From: Pyrinomonadaceae bacterium
GTDB lineage: Bacteria; Acidobacteriota; Blastocatellia; Pyrinomonadales; Pyrinomonadaceae
Direction of reading: 5' to 3'
DNA: 64,000 nt
Assembly (NCBI GenBank): GCA_030841105.1
Contig: JAVEDE010000095.1
Span: 124,001-188,000, forward strand
A program made the position numbers and the translations under genes. The notes beneath the pieces were generated by a model. That model saw nothing but the letters and a program-made list of their open reading frames with translations. It made no database searches and was not told the DNA's origin. Below, one piece after another: positions 1 through 9,402 of this stretch. Each line of letters begins with the position of its first letter. Within the stretch, counting starts at the first letter, position 1.

Positions 1-1
1 G

Positions 2-2179
2 GGCGAAGTGCTCAAGGCCGCACTGCCCGCCGGTCTCAACTCGACCGTCGAACAAATCCTCACCGCCACCGCCGAAGGCCGCGACGAACTCGCGCGCCTC
101 CCCGCGCGCCGTGCCGCCACGAACAAGGCGCGCGCCCTCCAACTGATCGCCGACGAGGCCGAAACCACTCTCCGCAATCTCGCCACGCACTTCGGCCAGA
201 CACGCGCCGCGACGCTCGCACGCCAACTCGAACAGCACGGCTGGATCAAGATCGCGCACCGCGCGCGCACCGCGCAGGCGCGCGCCAAACGTCGCAAGGC
301 CGTGCGCCTCCTGCCGCTCGAAGCCCACGCGGGCGACGGCGCGCGCGCACTCAACGCCGCGCAGCAGCGGATCGTGAGCGCGCTCATCGAATCCGGCGGC
401 GAGATGCTGTTCGCAGAGTTGCTCGACGCCGCGAACGCGTCGGTCTCGTCCATTCAAACGCTTGAGCGGCACAAGGTCGTCGAGGTGTTCGTCCGCGAAG
501 TACGCCGCGACCCTTTGGCGCACGCGCGCCTGCCGGAGAACACACACTTCACGTTGACGGACGAACAGGCGGCGGCCTTCTCGGAGATCGAAACCGCGCT
601 GCACGCCGAACGCGCCTATGCGGCCTTCCTTTTGCACGGCGTGACGGGCAGCGGCAAGACCGAAATCTACATCCGCGCCATGCGCACCGCGCTCAAACTC
701 GGCCGCTCGGCCATGATGCTCGTCCCCGAAATCGCGCTCACGCCCGTCTTCTCGCGCCGCCTGCGCGCGCACTTCGGCGAGGCGGTCGCCATCTTCCACT
801 CGTCGCTCACGACCGGCGAGCGTTACGACGAATGGAGTCGGATCAAACGCGGCGAGGCGCGCGTCGTCATCGGCACGCGCTCGGCGGTCTTCGCGCCCGT
901 CCGAGACCTCGGCATCATCATCGTGGACGAGGAGCACGAAGCCTCTTACCGCCAGCAGGAGTCGCCCTATTACAATGGGCGCGACACGGCGGTGATGCGC
1001 GCGTCGAAGGAACGCGCCGTCGTCGTTCTGGGATCGGCCACGCCCTCGCTCGAATCTTTTCACAACGCGCGCGGCGGCAAGTATCGCTATTTGCGTCTGC
1101 CCAACCGTATCGCCAACCGCGCGATGGCCGCCGCCGAGATCGTGGACATGCGCGAAGTCTTCCAGAGCGCGGGCAAGCAACAGGCGCTCTCGCCGCAACT
1201 CTTCGACGCCATCGAAGAGACGCACGCGCGAGGCGAACAATCAATCGTGCTGTTGAACCGTCGCGGCTATTCGAGTTTCGTCCTGTGTCGTTCGTGCGGC
1301 GAGCGCATGCAGTGCCCGCAGTGCGACGTGACGCTCACTTACCACCAGCGCGAACGCAGTCTCATCTGTCACTACTGCGACCACCGGCGCAGGCCGCCGA
1401 CCGAGTGCCCCGCGTGCAAGGGCAAGTACATTTACTTCGTCGGCGAAGGCACGGAGCAGATCGAAGAAATTATTAAACAACGCTTCCCCACCCTGCGCAT
1501 CGCGCGCCTCGACCGCGACACCACCGCGCGCCGCCACACCTACGAGCAAGCCATTCTCAGCTTCGGCGCGGGCGAATTAGACATGCTCGTCGGCACGCAG
1601 ATGATTGCCAAAGGCCACGACTTCCCGAACGTCACGCTCGTCGGCGTCGTCTCGGTTGACGCCGGTCTCGCGATGCCCGACTTCCGCGCCAGCGAACGCA
1701 CGTTCCAGTTGATCACCCAGGTCGCTGGCCGCGCCGGGCGCGGCACACTCGCCGGGCGCGTGCTCATCCAGACGTTCCACCCCGAACACTACGCGCTGCG
1801 CCACGCCTGCGCGCAGGACTACGACACGTTTTACGAAGAGGAAATCCGCTACCGCGAAACTTTGAGCTACCCGCCCTTCGTCTCGCTCGCGTCGCTGCTC
1901 GTCCACGGCGAAGACCTGACGCGCGTGCAGGCGACGGCGGCGGAGATCCGTCAAGCGCTCGACCGCGCCAACACGGAGCGCGCCTGTCGCATCCTCGGCC
2001 CCGCGCCCGCCCCGCTCGCGCGACTGCGCGGCGAGCACCGCTTCCAAATTTTGCTCAAGGCGCGCAACCGCACGCGCATGCGTTCTCTGCTCGACCTCGC
2101 GCTCGCCGAGGCGGGCGCATCGCCGAGTTGCGACCTGAACAGCGTCAACGTCGAGATCGATCCGGTGAATCTAATGTAG
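2..2179 (+). CDS. priA: Primosomal replication restart helicase PriA, 5' end outside window
   Basis: PriA recognises abandoned replication forks and reloads the replicative helicase. The frame is open to the window edge, so the GTG at 8 is probably internal and the N-terminal DNA-binding part is mostly missing. Counting from that GTG: Walker A GVTGSGKT at 211-218, the DEEH box at 307-310, SAT box GSATPS near 342, and eight zinc-binding cysteines at 427, 430, 436, 439, 454, 457, 467 and 470, followed by the second helicase lobe with the QVAGRAGRG motif. These are diagnostic for PriA. It lies 84 bp upstream of lpxD on the same strand. Confidence 0.96.
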   Translation, partial: GEVLKAALPAGLNSTVEQILTATAEGRDELARLPARRAATNKARALQLIADEAETTLRNLATHFGQTRAATLARQLEQHGWIKIAHRARTAQARAKRRKAVRLLPLEAHAGDGARALNAAQQRIVSALIESGGEMLFAELLDAANASVSSIQTLERHKVVEVFVREVRRDPLAHARLPENTHFTLTDEQAAAFSEIETALHAERAYAAFLLHGVTGSGKTEIYIRAMRTALKLGRSAMMLVPEIALTPVFSRRLRAHFGEAVAIFHSSLTTGERYDEWSRIKRGEARVVIGTRSAVFAPVRDLGIIIVDEEHEASYRQQESPYYNGRDTAVMRASKERAVVVLGSATPSLESFHNARGGKYRYLRLPNRIANRAMAAAEIVDMREVFQSAGKQQALSPQLFDAIEETHARGEQSIVLLNRRGYSSFVLCRSCGERMQCPQCDVTLTYHQRERSLICHYCDHRRRPPTECPACKGKYIYFVGEGTEQIEEIIKQRFPTLRIARLDRDTTARRHTYEQAILSFGAGELDMLVGTQMIAKGHDFPNVTLVGVVSVDAGLAMPDFRASERTFQLITQVAGRAGRGTLAGRVLIQTFHPEHYALRHACAQDYDTFYEEEIRYRETLSYPPFVSLASLLVHGEDLTRVQATAAEIRQALDRANTERACRILGPAPAPLARLRGEHRFQILLKARNRTRMRSLLDLALAEAGASPSCDLNSVNVEIDPVNLM

Positions 2180-2263
2180 GAGACGCGTGCGCTCAAGAGA
2201 CCCGCCCGACGGCGCATCAGACACCCGCCCGACGATGCATCTTGCGCGCACGCCCATTTGCTG

Positions 2264-3304
2264 ATGAGACTTTCAGAACTGGCACGCCTGACCAACGCGA
2301 TTGTCGAAGGCGCGTTCGAAGAGATCGAGATCAACGGCGCGGCCGGACTCGACGAGGCCGAGGCGGGACACGTCGCCTTTCTCGCCAACCCGCGTTACAC
2401 GCCGCGCGTGCAGACGACGCGCGCCTCCGCCGTCTATCTCGCCGCGGGCGTCGAAGCGGGCAGAACGGACATCGCTGTCCTCCGCACGCGCGACCCGTAC
2501 CTCGCCTACACGCGCGCCCTGCGCCTCTTTCATCCCGAACCGGAGTTCACGCCGTTCGTCCACCCGTCGGCGGTCATTGATCCTTCGGCGCGTGTTGACG
2601 AGCGCGTCCACGTCGGCGCGTGCGTCGTCATCGGCCGCGACGTGGAGATCGCCGCGGGCGTCCGCATCTATCCGAACGTGACGATCTACGACGGCGTGCG
2701 CGTCGGCGAAGATTCCACGCTCCACTCCGGCGTCGCGCTGCGCGAGGGCACACAGGTCGGCGCGCGTGTCGTCATCCACAACAACGTCGTCGTCGGCTCG
2801 GACGGCTTCGGCTACGCGAAGGACGAAGAACGCCGCTGGTTGAAAATTCCGCAGACCGGCCGCGTCCTCATCGCAGACGACGTGGAGATCGGCGCGGGCA
2901 CGACGATTGACTGCGCCTCGGTCGGCGAGACGCGCATCGCGCGCGGGGCGAAGATTGACAACCTCGTGCAGATCGGCCACTCATGCACGGTCGGCGAAGA
3001 CACGCTCCTTTGCGCGCAGGTCGGCCTCGCAGGGAGTTCGCACATCGGCAACCGCGTCATCCTCGCCGGTCAGGCGGGCGTCGCCGGTCATCTCACCATC
3101 GGCGACGACTGCGTGCTCACGGCCAAGAGCGCGACCAGCCACGACGTGCCGCCCGGCAAAATGCTCTCCGGCATCCCCGCCTTCGACAACCGCGACTGGC
3201 TGCGCTCGACCGCCGCCTTCCGCCGCCTCGGCGACATGCAACGCACCATCCGCCAACTCGAAGCCCGCCTCGCCGCGCTCGAAAAACCCTCCGGCGCAGA
3301 CTGA
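2264..3304 (+). CDS. lpxD: UDP-3-O-acylglucosamine N-acyltransferase LpxD
   Basis: Third step of lipid A synthesis: transfers a 3-hydroxyacyl chain from ACP to the 2-amino group of UDP-3-O-acyl-glucosamine in the cytoplasm. The first 100 residues form the LpxD uridine-binding domain (VAFLANPRY segment); residues about 105-300 are left-handed beta-helix hexapeptide repeats. The catalytic histidine is in QIGHSCTVGEDT (H239 from the ATG at 2264), and the GSDGFGYA motif is present. Length of 346 residues is normal. A TTG at 2258 is an alternative start. It shows that the organism makes lipid A, consistent with the heptose cluster at 28-34 kb. Confidence 0.96.
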   Translation: MRLSELARLTNAIVEGAFEEIEINGAAGLDEAEAGHVAFLANPRYTPRVQTTRASAVYLAAGVEAGRTDIAVLRTRDPYLAYTRALRLFHPEPEFTPFVHPSAVIDPSARVDERVHVGACVVIGRDVEIAAGVRIYPNVTIYDGVRVGEDSTLHSGVALREGTQVGARVVIHNNVVVGSDGFGYAKDEERRWLKIPQTGRVLIADDVEIGAGTTIDCASVGETRIARGAKIDNLVQIGHSCTVGEDTLLCAQVGLAGSSHIGNRVILAGQAGVAGHLTIGDDCVLTAKSATSHDVPPGKMLSGIPAFDNRDWLRSTAAFRRLGDMQRTIRQLEARLAALEKPSGAD

Positions 3305-3323
3305 GCCGAAAGTCTTTTCGGCT
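3304..3323 (+). terminator. Short hairpin after lpxD
   Basis: AGCCGAAA-GTCT-TTTCGGCT is a perfect 8-bp stem with a 4-nt loop starting at the lpxD stop codon. It is followed by A-rich rather than T-rich DNA, so it may be a weak or processing hairpin rather than a classical intrinsic terminator. Confidence 0.45.
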
Positions 3324-3372
3324 AAAAAATTTGTCCGACGAGAATTAAATTTAGCCGACAATAAATTTTGTC

Positions 3373-3402
3373 TTGACAGACGGGCGGGGCGGCCGCAATA
3401 AT
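3373..3402 (+). promoter_or_regulatory. Sigma-70-type promoter of the 3490 gene
   Basis: A perfect -35 TTGACA at 3373-3378 is followed by an 18-bp GC-rich spacer and AATAAT at 3397-3402. Upstream, 3323-3370 has several A/T tracts resembling an UP element. The palindrome ATTGAAAT-TGG-ATTTCAAT (3407-3425) sits where transcription should start and could be an operator. A second hairpin TTTCGCC-ACAC-GGCGAAA (3425-3442) follows in the leader. Confidence 0.65.
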
Positions 3403-3489
3403 AGGTATTGAAATTGGATTTCAATTTCGCCACACGGCGAAAGAAGTCCAAACCAAAGCTATTATCGAATCTTCTCAGGAGCTAAGGCA

Positions 3490-3777
3490 GTGAAATCCTC
3501 GAACCGCGCCGCGGCGCACGTTCTCCCGTCAGGCCGCGAAGACCAGCAAGTCGAAGTCATTCTCGAAGACGGCACGGGCCGCGTCGCGTTGCGCCTGTCA
3601 ACGTGGACGGAGGGTCTCGGCTGGTGTACGCAGAAGACCATCCGGCTCGACGGCGAACAACTCGACGACCTGCATCACGCCATCAGCGTCGCACGCCATC
3701 GCCTGAACCGGCGGCGCGTCGAAGACGGGCAGTTCCGACCGGCCGCGCAGGTCATCCAACTCCCGACCGTCGCCTGA
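3490..3777 (+). CDS. Small conserved-looking protein of unknown function
   Basis: A 95-residue soluble protein with no signal peptide or membrane segment. The GTG start is supported by AGGAG at 3477-3481. The central part (about 20-70) alternates beta-like segments (VEVILEDGTGRVALRLSTW, GWCTQKTIRL) and ends in a helix with the pattern LHHAISVARHRL. This small beta-beta-beta-beta-helix layout is vaguely like single-stranded nucleic-acid-binding PC4 folds, but I do not recognise the family and no function is assigned. It is monocistronic: own promoter upstream and a strong terminator downstream, which suggests a well-expressed gene. Confidence 0.75.
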   Translation: MKSSNRAAAHVLPSGREDQQVEVILEDGTGRVALRLSTWTEGLGWCTQKTIRLDGEQLDDLHHAISVARHRLNRRRVEDGQFRPAAQVIQLPTVA

Positions 3778-3802
3778 CAACCGGCGACCGCAAACACATA
3801 GC

Positions 3803-3844
3803 AAAAGGCAGCGGGCAGACTCATCATCTGCCCGCTGCCTTTTT
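3803..3844 (+). terminator. Strong intrinsic terminator
   Basis: AAAAGGCAGCGGGCAGA and TCTGCCCGCTGCCTTTT form a 17-bp perfect stem with a 7-8 nt loop. A-tract on one side and T-tract on the other make it usable in both directions, between convergent genes ending at 3777 and 3889. Confidence 0.9.
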
Positions 3845-3888
3845 AATTCCCGCCGCTTCGCTCGACCGGATTCCCTGCCCCGTTCTTC

Positions 3889-4350
3889 TCAGCCGATCTG
3901 TTTGAGCGTGATGCGTTCTTTCGTCACGTTGGCTTTGCGCTCGGAGGTCAGTTTTTCGAGTTCTTCGACGTGCAGTTTCTCCTGATAGATGCGCTCTTCG
4001 AGTTGGAAGCGCGTCGGGAGTTCCGTGTCGCCGCAGGCTTCCCACGCCGTCATGTAGGCGGCGAGCGCCTCGCGCTCCATCTCCAAATCCTGCCGCAGCA
4101 TCTCGATCAATTCGGTTGACTGGCGGATCATGGCCGGTTCGACCGTCGGCACGCCGCCGAGCGCGACGATCTTGTCGCCGAGCGTGATGGCGTGCTCCTG
4201 CGACTCTTCGCCCTGCGAGCGAAAGTATTTGCAATAGACTTCGCGCTCGATGCCCGTCACGAGAAAACTGTGCTGCATGTACTGAATGACCGCGCCGAGT
4301 TCGAGACTGAGCGCGCGGTTCAGGGCATCAATTAAATTAGTTTCCGCCAT
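3889..4350 (-). CDS. Ferritin-like (bacterioferritin-type) protein
   Basis: A 153-residue four-helix protein of the ferritin-like superfamily, likely for iron storage or oxidation. Helix 1 carries LSLELGAVIQYMQHSF, helix 2 GEESQEHAITLGDKIVALGG, helix 3 a Met/Glu-rich DLEMEREALAAY, and helix 4 EERIYQEKLHVEEL; the Glu/His pattern fits a diiron site. The ATG at 4350 is preceded by GGGAGG, which favours it over an upstream ATG at 4389. A good promoter lies just upstream. Whether it forms a 24-mer bacterioferritin with haem is not visible. Confidence 0.8.
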   Translation of the reverse strand: MAETNLIDALNRALSLELGAVIQYMQHSFLVTGIEREVYCKYFRSQGEESQEHAITLGDKIVALGGVPTVEPAMIRQSTELIEMLRQDLEMEREALAAYMTAWEACGDTELPTRFQLEERIYQEKLHVEELEKLTSERKANVTKERITLKQIG

Positions 4351-4399
4351 CCGTTTAAGCCTCCCGCGAAAAACCTGCCGAGTGTTCAAGTGCGGGCGG

Positions 4400-4429
4400 A
4401 TGTTACTGCGGGCGAGCCGCGCCTGTCAA
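4400..4429 (-). promoter_or_regulatory. Promoter of the ferritin-like gene
   Basis: On the minus strand TTGACA (4429-4424), an 18-bp GC-rich spacer and TAACAT (4405-4400), about 50 bp ahead of the preferred ATG. Confidence 0.6.
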
Positions 4430-4595
4430 GATAACTATTGAAATAATTAAACTTAACAATGAAATTCGTTTTCAGTTGCAGAATAGACGGCGAACCTCGA
4501 AGAGAGTTGGCGGGCACGCGTTGTCAGTTTGAGATGGATTTCGCTGAAAGGCCAGCACAGGACTGTTGACGACGTGCGACGCCGTGTGTAGAGAC

Positions 4596-5345
4596 TTACG
4601 TCACCGAGCCGCCATCAATGATGACGATCTCGCCGTTCATAAAACTGTTGCGGTCGCTGACCATGAAGGCGGCGAACTCGGCTAGTTCTTCAGGGCGTCC
4701 CAGTTCCCCGCGCGGCGACCAGCCCTTGTGCATCTCCAGGAGGTGCGGCGGCAGGGTGTGCGCGAGTTCGGTGTCGAAGATTCCGGCGGCGATGGCGTTG
4801 ACGGAGACGTTGAAGTTGGCGGCCTCGCGCGAGAGGCATTTGGTGAAGCCGATCATCGCGGCCTTCGAGGTGGCGTAGTGGACGGAGGTCGGGAGCGAGC
4901 GGATCGCGCCGATGGAGGTGATGTTGAGAATCGCGCCCTTGCGCTGGCGGATCATCTGCTTGTAGACGGGCTTCGTCACGGCGAAGAGACTGCCGACGTT
5001 CGTGCCGATCACCTCGTCCCAAGCGCGGTCGGTCGTGGTGGCGAAATTGTCGCCGCGGTTGATCGCCGCGTTGTTGACGAGGATGTCCACGCCGCCCCAC
5101 TCCTCGACGAGTTGGCGCGTCAGGCGTTTCATGCCCAGCCTGTCCGTGACCGAGACTTTGAAGCCGTGCGCGCGTCGGCCGTGCGCCCTGATCTTTTGCG
5201 ACATCGTTTCGGCGAGGTCTTCGCGCGAATGATAGTTGAACGCCACGTCCGCGCCTTCGCGCGCGAAGATGTCGCACATCGCCGCGCCGATGCCGCGCGT
5301 GCCCCCCGAAATAAACGCCCGTTTCCCTTCCAGCAAAAGACTCAA
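4596..5345 (-). CDS. SDR-family oxidoreductase (FabG-like)
   Basis: A classical short-chain dehydrogenase/reductase of 249 residues. It has the cofactor motif GGTRGIG (14-20), NNAA (91-94), and catalytic S144, Y157 and K161 (YATSK). The C-terminus IVIIDGGSVT is typical of FabG-like reductases. It could reduce 3-oxoacyl-ACP or another ketone; its lone position away from fatty acid genes argues against calling it the housekeeping FabG. The sequence just upstream is the terminator of the neighbouring minus-strand operon. Confidence 0.88.
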   Translation of the reverse strand: MSLLLEGKRAFISGGTRGIGAAMCDIFAREGADVAFNYHSREDLAETMSQKIRAHGRRAHGFKVSVTDRLGMKRLTRQLVEEWGGVDILVNNAAINRGDNFATTTDRAWDEVIGTNVGSLFAVTKPVYKQMIRQRKGAILNITSIGAIRSLPTSVHYATSKAAMIGFTKCLSREAANFNVSVNAIAAGIFDTELAHTLPPHLLEMHKGWSPRGELGRPEELAEFAAFMVSDRNSFMNGEIVIIDGGSVT

Positions 5346-5359
5346 CTTGGCCGCTCTCC

Positions 5360-5393
5360 AAAAAAGCCCGCTTCCTTTTTACTCGGAGCGGGC
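5360..5393 (-). terminator. Intrinsic terminator of the radical SAM/glycosyltransferase operon
   Basis: Read on the minus strand: GCCCGCT, a 14-nt loop, AGCGGGC, then six T. It lies about 100 bp after the glycosyltransferase stop at 5495. Confidence 0.8.
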
Positions 5394-5494
5394 GAGATGT
5401 AATGAATGTTGGATTAAAGCGCGAACACCATGCGGGCGTCAACTTGGCTCAGGATTTCAGCCGACCGGCGCGCGCCTGTTTTCGTCGCCGTGCG

Positions 5495-6700
5495 TCAAGC
5501 GATGCGCGCGTCCGCAACCGCCACGCGTTCCTCTTCCGCGAGCACGGGCGCGGGGATGAGCGCGGTGATCTCTTCCACGATCCGGCGCGTCGAGTGCGGG
5601 ATGGCGAGGGTGGCCGTGGCGGCGCGCATCGTCGCGTAATAGCGCGCGTCTTCGACCATGCGGCGCACGGCGGGCACGATGTCGCCCGCGCGTTCGAGCA
5701 GCACGCCCGCGCCGCGTTTTGACAGAAGCGTCCCCGCCCCGGCCTCTTGCGGCATCGGCGTGGTCGTCGCGTCGGCGATGATCGGCACGCGGCAGGCCAT
5801 CGCCTCAAACGTCGTCAGGCCGCCGAGTTTCGAGATCATCACGTTGGCCGCTTGCATCAACTGCTCGACGTGTTCGGAATAGCCGATCACCTTCACAGGG
5901 AAATTCGCGCCCGCCGCAATCGTCTCGGCCTCCGCGCGTAACTCCTGATTATTCCCGGCGAGGAAGATCGCCTGCACGTCCAAGTCGCCGCGCACGAGTT
6001 CGCGGAAGATTTCGGGGATGTTGCCGCCGCCGACCCAGCCCGCGTTGACGAAGACGGTGAACTTCTGCGGGTCGAGTCCGAGCGCGTGACGCGCGGCCTG
6101 CGCGGCGCGTTCGTCCGGCTGATTGAACTTCGGGTGGACGGGCATCCCCGAAATCTTGATCCGCTCCGGCGCGACGCCGTAATCAATCAACTGCTGGCGC
6201 GCCTCTTCGCCCGCCACGAGGTAGAGCCGCACGTCGTCGCACGCCCAACCCTTCCAGAAGCCGTAGCACGGATCTGTGACGACCGTCACGAGCGGAATCT
6301 TGTCGGCGAGTTTCAACTCACGTAGCACGCGCCCGATGGCATGCTGCGTCAAAGGGTGGACGCTCACGACGACGTGCGGACACCAACGCTCGAACAACTC
6401 GCCCACGTAGCCGACGCTGCGCCGGTAGAAAAAGTCCCGCGTCTCCGGGCGAAAACGGTTGACCGCCCAGTAGAGATATTTCATCCAGTGCTGCCGGTGG
6501 CGCAGCACCCAATTGTAGAGGTTGACGAGCTTCGCCGAGATCGAATGCGACTCCTCGATGGCGCGCACGACGCGCACGGCATAAGAGTTCCCCGCGAAAA
6601 ACTTCTGCAAGCCCGCAGCGATCGCCACGGCCGCCGAGCGATGCCCGCCGCCCGTGTCGGACGAGATGATCAGAATTTTAGGGACTCTGGCTCGAAACAT
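5495..6700 (-). CDS. MGDG-synthase-like glycosyltransferase (GT28 type)
   Basis: A 401-residue GT-B enzyme. The N-terminal domain begins ILIISSDTGGGHRSAA, the signature of the monogalactosyldiacylglycerol synthase family; the C-terminal GT28 half contains GWVGGGNIPEIF, SKLGGLTTFEAMA and the PIIADATTTPMPQE acceptor/donor loop. It probably glycosylates diacylglycerol or a related lipid at the membrane, using a UDP-sugar. It starts 4 bp after the radical SAM gene stop, so the two are one operon and may act on the same lipid. The exact sugar and acceptor cannot be read from sequence. Confidence 0.85.
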   Translation of the reverse strand: MFRARVPKILIISSDTGGGHRSAAVAIAAGLQKFFAGNSYAVRVVRAIEESHSISAKLVNLYNWVLRHRQHWMKYLYWAVNRFRPETRDFFYRRSVGYVGELFERWCPHVVVSVHPLTQHAIGRVLRELKLADKIPLVTVVTDPCYGFWKGWACDDVRLYLVAGEEARQQLIDYGVAPERIKISGMPVHPKFNQPDERAAQAARHALGLDPQKFTVFVNAGWVGGGNIPEIFRELVRGDLDVQAIFLAGNNQELRAEAETIAAGANFPVKVIGYSEHVEQLMQAANVMISKLGGLTTFEAMACRVPIIADATTTPMPQEAGAGTLLSKRGAGVLLERAGDIVPAVRRMVEDARYYATMRAATATLAIPHSTRRIVEEITALIPAPVLAEEERVAVADARIA

Positions 6701-6704
6701 GCTG

Positions 6705-7868
6705 TTAGGCTTTGACCGTCAGACCTTCCGCTTTGGCTTCGTCGCGTTCGAGTTGTTTGCGCGACTTCTTCATCTCGCGTTCCAGACGCTTGATTTGGAT
6801 CAGGTGCTTCGGGTTGAACGGAAGCGACGGGTAGTAGCTGTTCGACTCGTGCGTGCAGAAACAGCCGGACTTCGCTTTCTGGCGACGCTCCTGCATGGCG
6901 GGCGAGAGCCAGAGTTTCTGGAAGTTCCAATCGTAGTCGCGCAGGTTGCCCACGGCATCGAGGTTCTCGCAGGAGGAGACCGTGCCCTCGTCGTAGATGA
7001 CGCCGCCCGCAGTGCCCGCGTAACAGGTCATCTGCGCCTGCTGCTCTTCCTGCGCCTTGGCGATCAGGCCGTGCATGTAGATGTCAATGGCGGCCTTGAA
7101 GAACCCTGCGTCGCCGCCGTAGTTGTTCTTGATGGCGGAGTGGCGCGAATCGGAATCAATCATGTGCGCGAGTTCGGCGTAGCGCCCGTGATCAATGTCG
7201 AGTTCCTTCGGGTCGGCTGAGGGCGGACGGATGTAGTTGAAGTTGACCTTGTCGGGCTTGAGGTCGTACTTGAGAAAATCGTACCACTCGAAGATCGTGT
7301 CCTGATTCGTGTTCATGAAGCAGGTGCAGGTCTGGATGTCGAGACGCGGGTATTCGCGCTTGACGGCCTGCAACTGGCGCGCGGTGTCAATGGCCGTGTC
7401 CCAAGAGCCGGGTTTCTGCCGAATCTTCTCGTGCTGATCCTTGAGGCCGTCAATGCCGAGGGCGACCGCCACGTTCAAGTTCGGGCACTCTTCCAGTATC
7501 CGCGTCACGTCCGGGATGATGCGCTTCTGAATCTGCCCGTTCGACATGAGATAGACCGATTCGAGTTTGTTGTTCTCGTAGAACGCGCGGACGATTTCGG
7601 GCAGGTCTTTGCGCGTGAACGGCTCGCCGCCCGCCAGAATCAAGACGCCGAGGTTGCCGCCGAGCGTCTCTGAGACGCGCTGAATTTCGTGCGTCTTCAT
7701 CTGGAGTTTCTTGCGCGGGCGGTCGTCGAGTTCTTCCGTGAAGAAGCAATGCGTGCAGCGCATGTCGCAGACGGACGTGACGAGAATATTCAGCAGGACG
7801 GGCGCGAACGGCTGTCCGAGCGCGAGTTTCGCGTAACGTTTGAGAAGTTCTTTGGTCGTGTAATCCAT
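6705..7868 (-). CDS. Radical SAM protein with SPASM-like C-terminus
   Basis: A 387-residue radical SAM enzyme. CDMRCTHC (near residues 33-40) is the CxxxCxxC cluster motif, followed by LILAGGEPF (the GGE motif). The C-terminal region has further cysteines (CYAG, SSCEN, GCFC) like a SPASM/auxiliary cluster domain, then a Lys/Arg-rich helical tail. The substrate is unknown. It is cotranscribed with a lipid glycosyltransferase, so modification of a membrane lipid or a membrane-associated peptide is possible. It does not look like HpnH. Confidence 0.85.
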   Translation of the reverse strand: MDYTTKELLKRYAKLALGQPFAPVLLNILVTSVCDMRCTHCFFTEELDDRPRKKLQMKTHEIQRVSETLGGNLGVLILAGGEPFTRKDLPEIVRAFYENNKLESVYLMSNGQIQKRIIPDVTRILEECPNLNVAVALGIDGLKDQHEKIRQKPGSWDTAIDTARQLQAVKREYPRLDIQTCTCFMNTNQDTIFEWYDFLKYDLKPDKVNFNYIRPPSADPKELDIDHGRYAELAHMIDSDSRHSAIKNNYGGDAGFFKAAIDIYMHGLIAKAQEEQQAQMTCYAGTAGGVIYDEGTVSSCENLDAVGNLRDYDWNFQKLWLSPAMQERRQKAKSGCFCTHESNSYYPSLPFNPKHLIQIKRLEREMKKSRKQLERDEAKAEGLTVKA

Positions 7869-8034
7869 CGAAAAACCTTTATCAGTGCCACGCGACCTGA
7901 GGCCGCAATAAAAACCGCGCCCGGTCGTAGCGCGGATCGGTGTCGCCTTGCTCGTCAGGCGACAGAAAAATGAATGTAACCGTCAGCGCGTTAAAAGGCA
8001 AACTTTCGCCCCACGGCCGCGAGTAACTTTGATG

Positions 8035-9401
<1,367 letters not shown>

Positions 9402-9402
<1 letters not shown>

